64,000 nt of DNA, taken from positions 329,391-393,390 of the forward strand of contig NZ_BSTD01000005.1 of assembly GCF_030269325.1 (NCBI RefSeq). Reading direction: 5' to 3'. Origin of the DNA: Amycolatopsis sp. NBRC 101858. GTDB taxonomy: Bacteria; Actinomycetota; Actinomycetes; Mycobacteriales; Pseudonocardiaceae. A program made the translations under genes and the position numbers. Positions 7,685 through 14,907 of this stretch are shown in pieces; position 1 is the first letter of the stretch, and each line of letters starts with the position of its first letter. The notes under the pieces were generated by a model. That model did not search any database. It was not told the DNA's origin and saw only the letters and a program-made list of their open reading frames with translations.

Positions 7685-9061
7685 TCATTCCTTGATCGGC
7701 AGTTTGATCGGCTCGAAGACCACGGTGGTTTCGTTGATCCCGATCGGCGCGAAGACGATGGTGGTCTCGTTGGCCCCGGCGTCGTCCGGGGTCGGCGGCA
7801 CGTACTCGCGCAGCCCGATCCGCAGCTGCCACCACCAGACGATCGACCCGGTGAGGGTCGCGGCCGCGACGCCCCACGCGGACCCGGGCGCACCGCCGAG
7901 GAAGGCGCCGGTGATGCCGAACGTGACGTAGAACAGGGAGGCGATCAGCTGCGAACGCAGGCTCCGTGGTGCGGCGCCCAGTGCGCGGAGCCCGGCAGCC
8001 GCGCCGGTGGCGAAGCTCGCGCCGACCACGGCGAGGGTGACCGGGAGGATCAGCGGGGACGACGAGTCCCACACCGAGCCCATCACCCAGCGGCCGGCCG
8101 AGTCGGGGAGCAGGAGGAACAGGCCGAGGCCCCAGCACAGCGCGGCGGCGGCCTGGCCGCCGCCGAGGATCATGCAGAAGTGCTTGAGCCGGTGCGGGGC
8201 TCGCTGGAGCACCCGCGCGCCCTCGGCGACCGTGACCAGGGACAGGCCCATGAGCAGGGCCAGGAACGGGCCGAGCAGCTGCTCGGCGCCGCGGACCGCG
8301 CCGACGGCGGTGATGCCGGCGATGGCGCCGAGACCGTACGCGCGCAGCTGGGACGCGCCGCTGTTGCTGACGTTCTCGACCAGGTAGCGCACGCTCAGGT
8401 CACGCTGCGAGCGAAGCCAGCCGACGAGCTCCCGCGGGTGCGGGAGGATCCCCGTCTGGAACCAGCCGTAGACCGCGGCGAGCGCGGCCGCGATGCCCCA
8501 CGCCAGCACGAACGCGACGACCGTCCCGATCCGGCCGGCGATGAACAGCGCCGGCATCAGGGCGACGCCGCACACGACGTCGTTGAGGAACGCCTTCTTG
8601 CCCTGTCCGCGGGCGAAGAAGGCGAACCGCCAGGCGTCCTGCAGGAGCAGGCCCGGCAGGACGACGGCGAGCGCGACGAACGCGTTGCCGAGCGGGCCGC
8701 CCGCGGCCAGCCCGGCGACCAGGCTGACCAGCCCGGTCGCGCAGCCGACGCCGATCGCGGTACCGGAGGCGCTGGCGACCCCCAGGCGCCAGCGGTCCTC
8801 CGGCACCGCGCTGAACCGCACCATCAGCGGGTCGGTGGCCAGCCCGCGCGAGATGTTGAGCACCACCCCGTAGGTGACCCAGGCGAGGCTGAAGATGCCG
8901 AACGCGAACGTGCCGAGCTCGCGGGCCACGTACAGCCCGACGGCGAAGTTGGTCAGACTGGACACTGCCTGGTCGCCGAGGCCCCAGCTCAGCCGTCCGG
9001 CCATGGCGCGCACGGCGCCGTTCCGGAGCAGCGAGCGCGGGGCCCGGCGATGGTTGGCCAC
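7685..9061 (-). CDS. Wzx/MATE-like polytopic membrane protein (flippase candidate)
   Basis: A 458-residue integral membrane protein with about 12 hydrophobic segments. The organisation and the SSLTNFAVGLYVARELG opening resemble polysaccharide flippases (Wzx/MurJ-like superfamily), so export of a lipid-linked sugar is inferred. The C-terminal cytoplasmic tail (last about 35 residues) contains a duplicated NETT[IV]VF.PI motif. The GTG at 9061 is chosen because AAGGAG lies 8 nt upstream; a GTG at 9070 would overlap the previous stop (GTGA) and is the alternative. The gap to the GT2 start is only 7 bp. Confidence 0.75.
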   Translation of the reverse strand: MANHRRAPRSLLRNGAVRAMAGRLSWGLGDQAVSSLTNFAVGLYVARELGTFAFGIFSLAWVTYGVVLNISRGLATDPLMVRFSAVPEDRWRLGVASASGTAIGVGCATGLVSLVAGLAAGGPLGNAFVALAVVLPGLLLQDAWRFAFFARGQGKKAFLNDVVCGVALMPALFIAGRIGTVVAFVLAWGIAAALAAVYGWFQTGILPHPRELVGWLRSQRDLSVRYLVENVSNSGASQLRAYGLGAIAGITAVGAVRGAEQLLGPFLALLMGLSLVTVAEGARVLQRAPHRLKHFCMILGGGQAAAALCWGLGLFLLLPDSAGRWVMGSVWDSSSPLILPVTLAVVGASFATGAAAGLRALGAAPRSLRSQLIASLFYVTFGITGAFLGGAPGSAWGVAAATLTGSIVWWWQLRIGLREYVPPTPDDAGANETTIVFAPIGINETTVVFEPIKLPIKE

Positions 9062-9066
9062 GTCGC

Positions 9067-10347
9067 TCACTCCTTGACCAGACCGGCGTCGTGCAGGGCG
9101 CGGGCGGCGACGTCGACGATGTCGAAGGGCAGCCCGGCCCGCTCGGCGATGTCCAGCAACGAGTGCTCGCCGTCGGAGAGGTTGAGCACCCACAGCATGG
9201 CCATCTGGGCCTGCTTGGCGTCGCTGCGGCCGCCGAGCGAGTCGTACAGCCCGCGCTTGCCGAGCTGGGGCTCGCCGTACGGGCTGAGGTTGACGTACCG
9301 GCGGTTGCGGTCCAGGACGCCGAAGGCATCCCGCAGCGCGCCGAGCGTGTCCTCCATGGCCGCCGGAGAGACGAAGCTCGGGTTGTCCGCCGAGGTGTGG
9401 TACTCGGGGTAGCCCGCGTACGGCGTCCGCGTCAGCGAGCCGACGCCGAGGTTGAAGCCCGGCGAGCAGAACTGGCGCTCGTCGTAGCCGTAGGGCGAGA
9501 AGTCGACGACGCGGTGCTCGCGCGAGCGCAGCACGTGCTGCATGACGCGGTCGATCTCGGCGTCGTCGCGGCGGGACTTCTTGTACGTCAACGATCCCGG
9601 GTCGCCCGCGCACGCCAGCACCAGGCCGTGACGCACCTTCTCGATCCGGGAGGCGTTGCGCGCCAGCCAGGTGATCGAGCCGATCGTCCCCGGCATGAAC
9701 AGGAACCGGTAGGTGTAGTGGGGCTGAGTGAGAGCCAGCTGCTGCGCCAGCGAAATCGCCACCGCGATGCCGGCCAGGTTGTCGTTGGCCAGCGACGGGT
9801 GGCACACGTGGCACGACACGATGACCTCGTCGGTGACGCGGCCCGGCACGACGTGCTCGCCGTAGGTCAGCGAACCGTCGGCCAGGGTCGAGTCGATGAC
9901 GACGTCGTACTCGCCGTCGGGCAGCGCGTCGAGCTTCTCCTGCGCGAGGCAGAAACCCCAGGCCGGCGCGTAGTAGCTGGTCCGGTACGGGACCCACGAC
10001 GGCTGGTCCGGCAGCGTGTGCAGGTGCTCCCGCAGTTCGCTCAGCGGCATCCGCTCGTTCACCGGGACGCTGTACCCGACGACGTGCAGGTTCGACTCCT
10101 GGAAGTCGATGACGCGCTCACCGGAAGGAGACGCGACGTACGCGTCCCGGATGTTCCACTCCTGCGGGATCGTCCAGTCCAGCACCGCCGTGCCGGTCGG
10201 GACCTCGTGCCGCTCCAGCGCGATGTGCTCGCCGATGATGTCCAGGGTCTGCCGCACGCCGTCGCCGGTGATGCTGCGGCAAATCGGGTACAGCCGCTCG
10301 ACCAGGGCGTGCAGCTCCGCCCCCGTCCGCAGCTGCGGGCCCGCCAC
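9067..10347 (-). CDS. DUF4910 / M28-peptidase-like protein with C-terminal winged helix
   Basis: A 426-residue protein of the DUF4910/DUF2172 group: a zinc-aminopeptidase-like fold with an inserted N-terminal domain and a C-terminal winged-helix domain (about residues 340-426). Candidate metal ligands are in SCHVCHPSLANDN, GYDERQF and YPEYHTSADN, so the di-zinc site looks intact. Family members recur in surface-polysaccharide and secondary-metabolite clusters beside aminotransferases and nucleotidyltransferases, but no reaction is established to my knowledge. Hydrolysis of an amide on a sugar intermediate is only a hypothesis. The GTG at 10347 overlaps the epimerase stop by one base. Confidence 0.8.
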   Translation of the reverse strand: MAGPQLRTGAELHALVERLYPICRSITGDGVRQTLDIIGEHIALERHEVPTGTAVLDWTIPQEWNIRDAYVASPSGERVIDFQESNLHVVGYSVPVNERMPLSELREHLHTLPDQPSWVPYRTSYYAPAWGFCLAQEKLDALPDGEYDVVIDSTLADGSLTYGEHVVPGRVTDEVIVSCHVCHPSLANDNLAGIAVAISLAQQLALTQPHYTYRFLFMPGTIGSITWLARNASRIEKVRHGLVLACAGDPGSLTYKKSRRDDAEIDRVMQHVLRSREHRVVDFSPYGYDERQFCSPGFNLGVGSLTRTPYAGYPEYHTSADNPSFVSPAAMEDTLGALRDAFGVLDRNRRYVNLSPYGEPQLGKRGLYDSLGGRSDAKQAQMAMLWVLNLSDGEHSLLDIAERAGLPFDIVDVAARALHDAGLVKE

Positions 10348-11366
10348 TAGCGCCGCCGCAGGGTGTCGTCGACGCGGCCGGCTTCACCCTCGCTGCGCAG
10401 CCAGGCCAGCCGGGTGAACAGCTTCTCGAACGACTCGCGGGTCAGCCCGAACTTGCGGTAGGCCTCGATGAGCTCGACGGCGCCGTCCTTGACCGACCAC
10501 TCGCAGGTGAAGCCGGGGATCGCCGAGCGGAAGCGCGAGAAGTCGACCCGGTACGAGCGCGGGTCGGAGCCGGCCTCGCCGGTGATGTTCAGCGTCGAGC
10601 CCGGCACGGCCTCGACGACCTCCTGGGCGATCTCGGCGACGGTGACGTTGTTGTCCTCGGTGCCGATGTTGAAGGCCTTGTTGTGCACGGCCTCCTTCGG
10701 CGCCGTCAGCGCGGCGGTGAACGCCCGCGCGATGTCCTGGGCGTGCACCAGCGGCCGCCACGGCGTGCCGTCGGAGAGCACCAGCACCTCGCCGGACAGG
10801 TGCGCGTGCGCGGTCAGGTTGTTCAGCACGATGTCGCCGCGCAGCCGGGGCGAGTAGCCGAACGCGGTCGCGTTGCGCATGTAGACCGGGGTGAAGTCGT
10901 CGTCGGCGAGCTCGTGGACGTCGGCCTCGACGCGCACCTTCGACTCGGCGTACGGCGTCACCGGCTTCAGCGGGGCGTCCTCGTCGACCAGCTTGTCGCC
11001 GCCTGCGCCGTACACCGAGCAGGTCGACGCGTAGAGGTACCGCCCGACGCCGGCCTCCTTCGCCAGCTTCGCGAGCTTCACCGACGCGTGGTGGTTGATG
11101 TCGTAGGTCAGCTCCGGCGCGAGCGACCCGAGCGGGTCGTTCGACAGCGCGGCGAGGTGGATCACCGCGTCGAACCCGGTGACGTGCTCGAGCGTGACGT
11201 CGCGCAGGTCGACGACCTGGCCGGCCGGGTCGGCCGGCGTCGGACCGAGCAGGCAGTCCTCGAACAGCCCCGAGTCGAGGCCGACGACCTCGTGACCGGC
11301 GGCCGCGAGCACCGGGGCCATCACCGTCCCCAGGTAGCCCTTGTGCCCCGTCAGCAACACCCGCAT
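10347..11366 (-). CDS. NAD-dependent epimerase/dehydratase (extended SDR)
   Basis: A 339-residue extended short-chain dehydrogenase. The NAD-binding glycine motif is TGHKGYLG at residues 6-13, the catalytic Ser is in ASTCSVYG, and the YxxxK pair is in PYAESK. It should oxidise/epimerise, dehydrate or reduce a nucleotide sugar; the closest general type is the UDP-glucose 4-epimerase/CDP-sugar dehydratase group. In this operon it follows the nucleotidyltransferase and deacetylase genes and so likely acts on the sugar nucleotide made by the former. There is no overlap with the PIG-L gene (4-bp gap). Confidence 0.88.
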   Translation of the reverse strand: MRVLLTGHKGYLGTVMAPVLAAAGHEVVGLDSGLFEDCLLGPTPADPAGQVVDLRDVTLEHVTGFDAVIHLAALSNDPLGSLAPELTYDINHHASVKLAKLAKEAGVGRYLYASTCSVYGAGGDKLVDEDAPLKPVTPYAESKVRVEADVHELADDDFTPVYMRNATAFGYSPRLRGDIVLNNLTAHAHLSGEVLVLSDGTPWRPLVHAQDIARAFTAALTAPKEAVHNKAFNIGTEDNNVTVAEIAQEVVEAVPGSTLNITGEAGSDPRSYRVDFSRFRSAIPGFTCEWSVKDGAVELIEAYRKFGLTRESFEKLFTRLAWLRSEGEAGRVDDTLRRR

Positions 11367-11370
11367 CGGA

Positions 11371-12018
11371 TCAGCCCTTCAGGTCGAGAGTGAGTTTCTT
11401 GACGAAAAACGCTTCGGCGTACTTCGCGGCCGCTTCGATCCCGCGGATCCGCGCCAGGCCGAGGAACGCCTCGCGGTCGTACCAGCCGCGGTGCCGCTGC
11501 GACGCGTAGTGCTCCTGCAGCAGCCGGACCTTCTCCTCGGCGACGTCGTCGTCGAGCGGCTGGTACACCGAAGGCGCGCCGAGGTCGCCGTCCCACTTGA
11601 CGATCTCGTAGCCCAGCGCCAGGTGGTCGCGGAACGCCGTCGGCACGAGCTTCGCGAGCCCGCGGTGGTCCTGGTGAGCGTCGTCGGTCCGCGGCGCCAG
11701 GATGACGTCCGGGTCGGTCCGCCGCCGCAGCTCCTCCAGCGCGTTCTTGGCCTCTTCCCAGTGCGCCGGGAAGCGCCCGTCCGGCATCTTCAGCACCGTG
11801 ACGTCGACCTGTGCGCCCGGGCAGAACGCCGCGAGCGCCGCCCGCTCCTCGTCCTCGCGGGGCGTGCCGCCACCGGAGAGGACCAGCGCGTCGACCTTCA
11901 GCCCCGGCCGCGACGAGCACATCGTCAGCAGGGTGCCGCCGGCGCCGATCGCGATGTCGTCGCAGTGCGCGCCGAGGGCGACGACGCTGCCGAGGCGTCC
12001 CGGCCGGAGCCCGATCAC
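11371..12018 (-). CDS. PIG-L family deacetylase
   Basis: A 215-residue zinc hydrolase of the LmbE/PIG-L family. The metal and catalytic motifs are AHCDD (residues 17-21, usually P/AHPDD) and AHQDHRG (HxxH-type). Known members remove N-acetyl groups from GlcNAc-containing substrates such as GlcNAc-PI, GlcNAc-inositol (MshB) or antibiotic pseudosugars. An N-deacetylation step in this glycan pathway is inferred from its position between nucleotidyltransferase and epimerase genes. The GTG start at 12018 overlaps the previous stop (GTGA). Confidence 0.85.
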   Translation of the reverse strand: MIGLRPGRLGSVVALGAHCDDIAIGAGGTLLTMCSSRPGLKVDALVLSGGGTPREDEERAALAAFCPGAQVDVTVLKMPDGRFPAHWEEAKNALEELRRRTDPDVILAPRTDDAHQDHRGLAKLVPTAFRDHLALGYEIVKWDGDLGAPSVYQPLDDDVAEEKVRLLQEHYASQRHRGWYDREAFLGLARIRGIEAAAKYAEAFFVKKLTLDLKG

Positions 12019-12806
12019 GCGGTGCTCGCGACGGGCTGCTCCCAGAGCGCCCAGGGCTTCTTGCCGTGCGTGTACGCCTCGTCGAGCGCCGCGCGCTCCT
12101 TGACCGTGTCGGTCGGCTTCCAGAACCCGCGGTACGGGTAGGCCAGGAGACGCCCGCGCTTGGCCAGCTCGCCGCAGCCGTCGGCGACCAGGTCGCCGTT
12201 CTCCGGGATGTGGTCGAAGACCTCCTGGCGCAGCACGAAGTACCCGCCGTTCTCCCACAGTGGCATTTCGCTGACCGCGGTGATCGAGCCGACCATGCCG
12301 CCTTCGTCCATCTCCACGCAGTGGAACGACGACTGCGGCGGCACGACCATCATCGACGCGCCGGCGTCGGTGTTCGAGAACCGCTCGATCATGTCGGGCA
12401 GCGGGACGTCGGACAGGACGTCGGCGTAGTTCGCGAGGAACATCTCGTCGCCGTCGAGGTAGTCGCGCACGCGGCGCAGGCGTTCACCGATCGGCGACTC
12501 GATGCCGGTCTGCACGAAGGTGATCGTCCAGTCGGCGATGTCGGTCGAGAGCAGCTCCGCCTTGCCGCCCCGCAGGACGAAGTCGTTGGAAATGGTTTCC
12601 TGGTAGTTCAGGAAGAAGTTCTTGATGTGCGCCGCGCCATAGCCCAGGCACAGGATGAACTCCGTGTGGCCGAAATGCGCGTAGTAGCGCATGACGTGCC
12701 AGATGAGCGGTCTCGGACCGACCATCGCCATCGGCTTCGGGACGTCGTCGGCCGCGCCGTTGCGCATCCGCATCCCGTAGCCACCGCAGAAGAGAACGAC
12801 CTTCAC
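12015..12806 (-). CDS. sugar-1-phosphate nucleotidyltransferase (glucose-1-P cytidylyltransferase-like)
   Basis: A 263-residue nucleotidyltransferase. The N-terminal activation loop CGGYGMRMR followed by PKPMAMVGPRPLIWH and the conserved FLANYADVLSD block match glucose-1-phosphate cytidylyltransferase (RfbF)-like enzymes; the C-terminal YRGFWKPTDTVKE is also typical of that family. It would make the NDP-sugar that feeds the operon. CDP-glucose is the best guess, but nucleotide and sugar specificity cannot be fixed by eye. The GTG at 12806 has GAGGTG 7 nt upstream, placed inside the end of the methyltransferase gene; spacing to that stop is one base. Confidence 0.82.
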   Translation of the reverse strand: MKVVLFCGGYGMRMRNGAADDVPKPMAMVGPRPLIWHVMRYYAHFGHTEFILCLGYGAAHIKNFFLNYQETISNDFVLRGGKAELLSTDIADWTITFVQTGIESPIGERLRRVRDYLDGDEMFLANYADVLSDVPLPDMIERFSNTDAGASMMVVPPQSSFHCVEMDEGGMVGSITAVSEMPLWENGGYFVLRQEVFDHIPENGDLVADGCGELAKRGRLLAYPYRGFWKPTDTVKERAALDEAYTHGKKPWALWEQPVASTA

Positions 12807-12807
12807 T

Positions 12808-14040
12808 TCAAGACACCTCGACGATTTCCAGGCGGGGGATGGGGAACACGAGCTTTCCGCCCCAGGCACCCACGAACGACAGCTGTTCGGTCAGTTCCTC
12901 CCGGAGGTTCCACGGGAGGACGAGGACGTAGTCGGGCCGATCGGCTTCGATCCGCTCCGGGGGCAGCACCGGGATGCGCGTGCCCGGGGTGAACCGGCCG
13001 TGCTTGTACGGGTTGCGATCGACCGTGTACTGCAGCAGGTCCGTCCGGATGCCGCAGTGGTTCAGCAGGGTGTTGCCCTTGCCCGGGGCGCCGTAGCCGA
13101 CGACGGTCTTGCCGTCGTTGCGCGCCTCGATGAGGAACTTCAGCAGGTCCAGCCGTACGCGGGTGACGCGCTCGGCGAACTCGGTGTACCCGGACAGCTC
13201 GTGCAGCCCGGCGGCCTTTTCGCGCTCCAGGACGTCGGTCATCCGCTCGCTGGGCTCGCCCGCGACCGCGTCGGGCCGCGCCCAGAGCCGGATCGAACCA
13301 CCGTGCGTCGGCACGAGCTCGACGTCGACCACGGTCAGGCCGCCGGTCGCGAGGGCCCGGCGCGCGGATTCGACCGTGTAGTACTGGAAGTGCTCGTGGT
13401 AGATCGTGTCGTACTGGTTCTTCTCGATCAGCGTGAGCAGGTGCTGGACCTCGATGGAGACCCAGCCGTCGTCGGCGACCAGGGCGCGCAGGCCCTTGGT
13501 GAAGCCGATCACGTCGGGGATGTGCGCGTAGACGTTGTTCGCGGCGACGAGGTCGGCGGGCCCGTGCTCCTCGCGCACCCGGAGGCCGGTCTCCTCGGAG
13601 AGGAAGGCCGTCAGGGTGGGCACGCCGGCGTCGCGCGCCGCCTGCCCGACGTTCACCGAAGGTTCGACTCCCAGACACCGGATGCCGTGCCCGACGACGT
13701 GCTTGAGCAGGTAGCCGTCGTTGCTGGCGACCTCCACGACGAAGGACTTCTCGCCCAGGCCCAGCCGCTCGACGGAGCTGTCGACGTAGCGCTTCGCATG
13801 CTCGACCCACGACGTCGAGAACGACGAGAAGTAGGCGTACTCGGTGAAGGTGTCGTCCGGGTCGATCAGCGGGGGGATCTGGGCGAGCCAGCAGTCGGTG
13901 CACACGATGAGGTGCAGCGGGAAGGTGGCTTCCGGCTCGTCGAGCTGTTCGGCGGTCAGGAATCGCTCACACGGGGGAGTGGCCCCGAGGTCCACCACGC
14001 TGGCCGTGTTTGTCGAACCGCAGAGTCGACATGTGGTCAT
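12808..14040 (-). CDS. sugar C-methyltransferase (TylC3/NovU type, zinc-binding)
   Basis: A 410-residue three-part methyltransferase and the first gene of the glycan operon. The N-terminal zinc domain has Cys4, Cys7, Cys47 and Cys50 (MTTCRLC ... VCTDC). The SAM-binding core begins near residue 100 (VVEVASNDGYLL). The C-terminal domain has the VGYGAPGKGNTLLNH signature of the family. Characterised homologues C-methylate keto-deoxysugar nucleotides at C3 or C5. The ATG at 14040 has AAGGAG 8 nt upstream. Its presence argues for a branched, methylated deoxysugar. Confidence 0.9.
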   Translation of the reverse strand: MTTCRLCGSTNTASVVDLGATPPCERFLTAEQLDEPEATFPLHLIVCTDCWLAQIPPLIDPDDTFTEYAYFSSFSTSWVEHAKRYVDSSVERLGLGEKSFVVEVASNDGYLLKHVVGHGIRCLGVEPSVNVGQAARDAGVPTLTAFLSEETGLRVREEHGPADLVAANNVYAHIPDVIGFTKGLRALVADDGWVSIEVQHLLTLIEKNQYDTIYHEHFQYYTVESARRALATGGLTVVDVELVPTHGGSIRLWARPDAVAGEPSERMTDVLEREKAAGLHELSGYTEFAERVTRVRLDLLKFLIEARNDGKTVVGYGAPGKGNTLLNHCGIRTDLLQYTVDRNPYKHGRFTPGTRIPVLPPERIEADRPDYVLVLPWNLREELTEQLSFVGAWGGKLVFPIPRLEIVEVS

Positions 14041-14206
14041 CTACCAGGCTCCTTGGCTCGCGGTCGCGATATGCGCTTAACACGTCGAGCAGGGGTGGAT
14101 CGTCGTTACAGCGACGCGTGGCGGCCTGGTGGACCGATTCGGAACCGCAACATGGATCGTGGGAATGTGGCAGAGATCACGGACGGTGCCGGCCTGGATC
14201 CGTAAC

Positions 14207-14219
14207 GTCCACAGTGGAC
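14207..14219. repeat. GTCCA-CAG-TGGAC palindrome copy
   Basis: A perfect copy of the dispersed palindrome GTCCA-N3-TGGAC. This one is intergenic and falls where the -35 region of the YrdB-like gene's promoter would be (its -10-like TAGGCT is at 14233-14238). Confidence 0.6.
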
Positions 14220-14232
14220 TTGGCGGCGGGAC

Positions 14233-14245
14233 TAGGCTGACCGGA
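14233..14245 (+). promoter_or_regulatory. probable leaderless promoter of the YrdB-like gene
   Basis: TAGGCT (14233-14238) lies exactly 6 nt before the ATG at 14245, with no ribosome binding site, the standard geometry of a leaderless actinobacterial transcript. Confidence 0.5.
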
Positions 14246-14613
14246 TGACTTCGGAGACCGGTCCCCGCCTGAGCGGGATCGCAGGCGTGGTGCTGACGGT
14301 CCGCTTCCTGACGGAGCTGGCCCTCCTGGGCGGCCTGGCCCTGGCGGGCACCCAGCTCGGCAGCGGGGTGGCGCTGGCGATCGTCGACGCGGTCCTGCTG
14401 CCGCTGGTGGCCGCCGCGATCTGGGGCCTGTTCATCGCCCCGCGGGCCCGCCGCCGGCTGCCGGAACCAGGCCGCTTCCTGGTGGAGTTCGCCCTGTTCG
14501 CGGTCACCGGAGTGGTGCTCGTGCTGGTCGGCTGGGTGGTCGCGGGGATCGTGCTGGCCGTGGCCGGCATCGGCGTCGCGGCGCTGACCCGGGTCGTCGC
14601 CAAGGACGGCTGA
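14245..14613 (+). CDS. YrdB/DUF2568-like small membrane protein
   Basis: A 122-residue protein with four predicted hydrophobic helices. The pattern FLTELALLGGLALAG ... WGLFIAPRARRRLP is typical of the YrdB/DUF2568 family, whose function is unknown. Translation probably starts leaderless at ATG 14245. It lies just upstream of the lanthipeptide cluster on the same strand; a link to immunity is possible but unsupported. Confidence 0.75.
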   Translation: MTSETGPRLSGIAGVVLTVRFLTELALLGGLALAGTQLGSGVALAIVDAVLLPLVAAAIWGLFIAPRARRRLPEPGRFLVEFALFAVTGVVLVLVGWVVAGIVLAVAGIGVAALTRVVAKDG

Positions 14614-14718
14614 CCGGCCCTGCCATCACTGCCAACCTGCCCGCATTCGATTGCTCCGGCCGCGGGTGCGCCCATTTACTGGGTGAGCACCCCGAAACCC
14701 ACGGACAGGAGCGGAATC

Positions 14719-14841
14719 ATGCAGAACGCAAATGGTGACATGCAGGTCGTGCCGGACGAGTTCGACCTCGACGTCCAGGCCGAGTTCAACCCGGACATCG
14801 TGGTCTGGATCCTCGGCACCGACTGCTGCTCGTCCTTCTGA
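14719..14841 (+). CDS. lanA: class I lanthipeptide precursor, FxLD type
   Basis: A 40-residue peptide whose ATG (14719) follows AGGAG by 7-8 nt. The leader has the EFDLDVQ box (residues 14-20), matching the FNLD/FxLD motif that LanB enzymes recognise. The C terminus is WILGTDCCSSF: Thr34, Cys36, Cys37, Ser38, Ser39. Only Thr34 precedes the cysteines, so just one ring of normal polarity (dehydrated residue N-terminal to Cys) can form; Ser38/39 could stay dehydrated or make reversed rings. It is followed by a strong hairpin and then lanB and lanC. A possible promoter is TTGCTC (14651-14656) and TTTACT (14675-14680). The leader cleavage site cannot be told. Confidence 0.85.
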   Translation: MQNANGDMQVVPDEFDLDVQAEFNPDIVVWILGTDCCSSF

Positions 14842-14852
14842 GCACCGCGGCG

Positions 14853-14885
14853 GGCGGAAAACCGGACGGGCTCCGGTTTTCCGCC
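14853..14885 (+). terminator. lanA-lanB intergenic hairpin (attenuator or mRNA stabiliser)
   Basis: A perfect 14-bp stem (14853-14866 with 14872-14885) and a 5-nt CGGGC loop lie 11 bp after the precursor stop and 22 bp before lanB. There is no T tract. Hairpins at this place are known in lantibiotic operons, where they keep precursor mRNA far more abundant than enzyme mRNA. Confidence 0.75.
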
Positions 14886-14907
14886 GCCGGTTTCCCGGAG
14901 GCCGGAA

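Noticed and set aside
9062..9997. N-terminal extension of the flippase-like frame
   Set aside because: The upstream part is antiphase with the DUF4910 coding frame and Arg-rich; the GTG at 9061 has a good ribosome binding site.
14613..14719. A second lanthipeptide precursor upstream of the first
   Set aside because: No short frame with a leader box and C-terminal Cys/Ser/Thr is present in this gap or after lanC.
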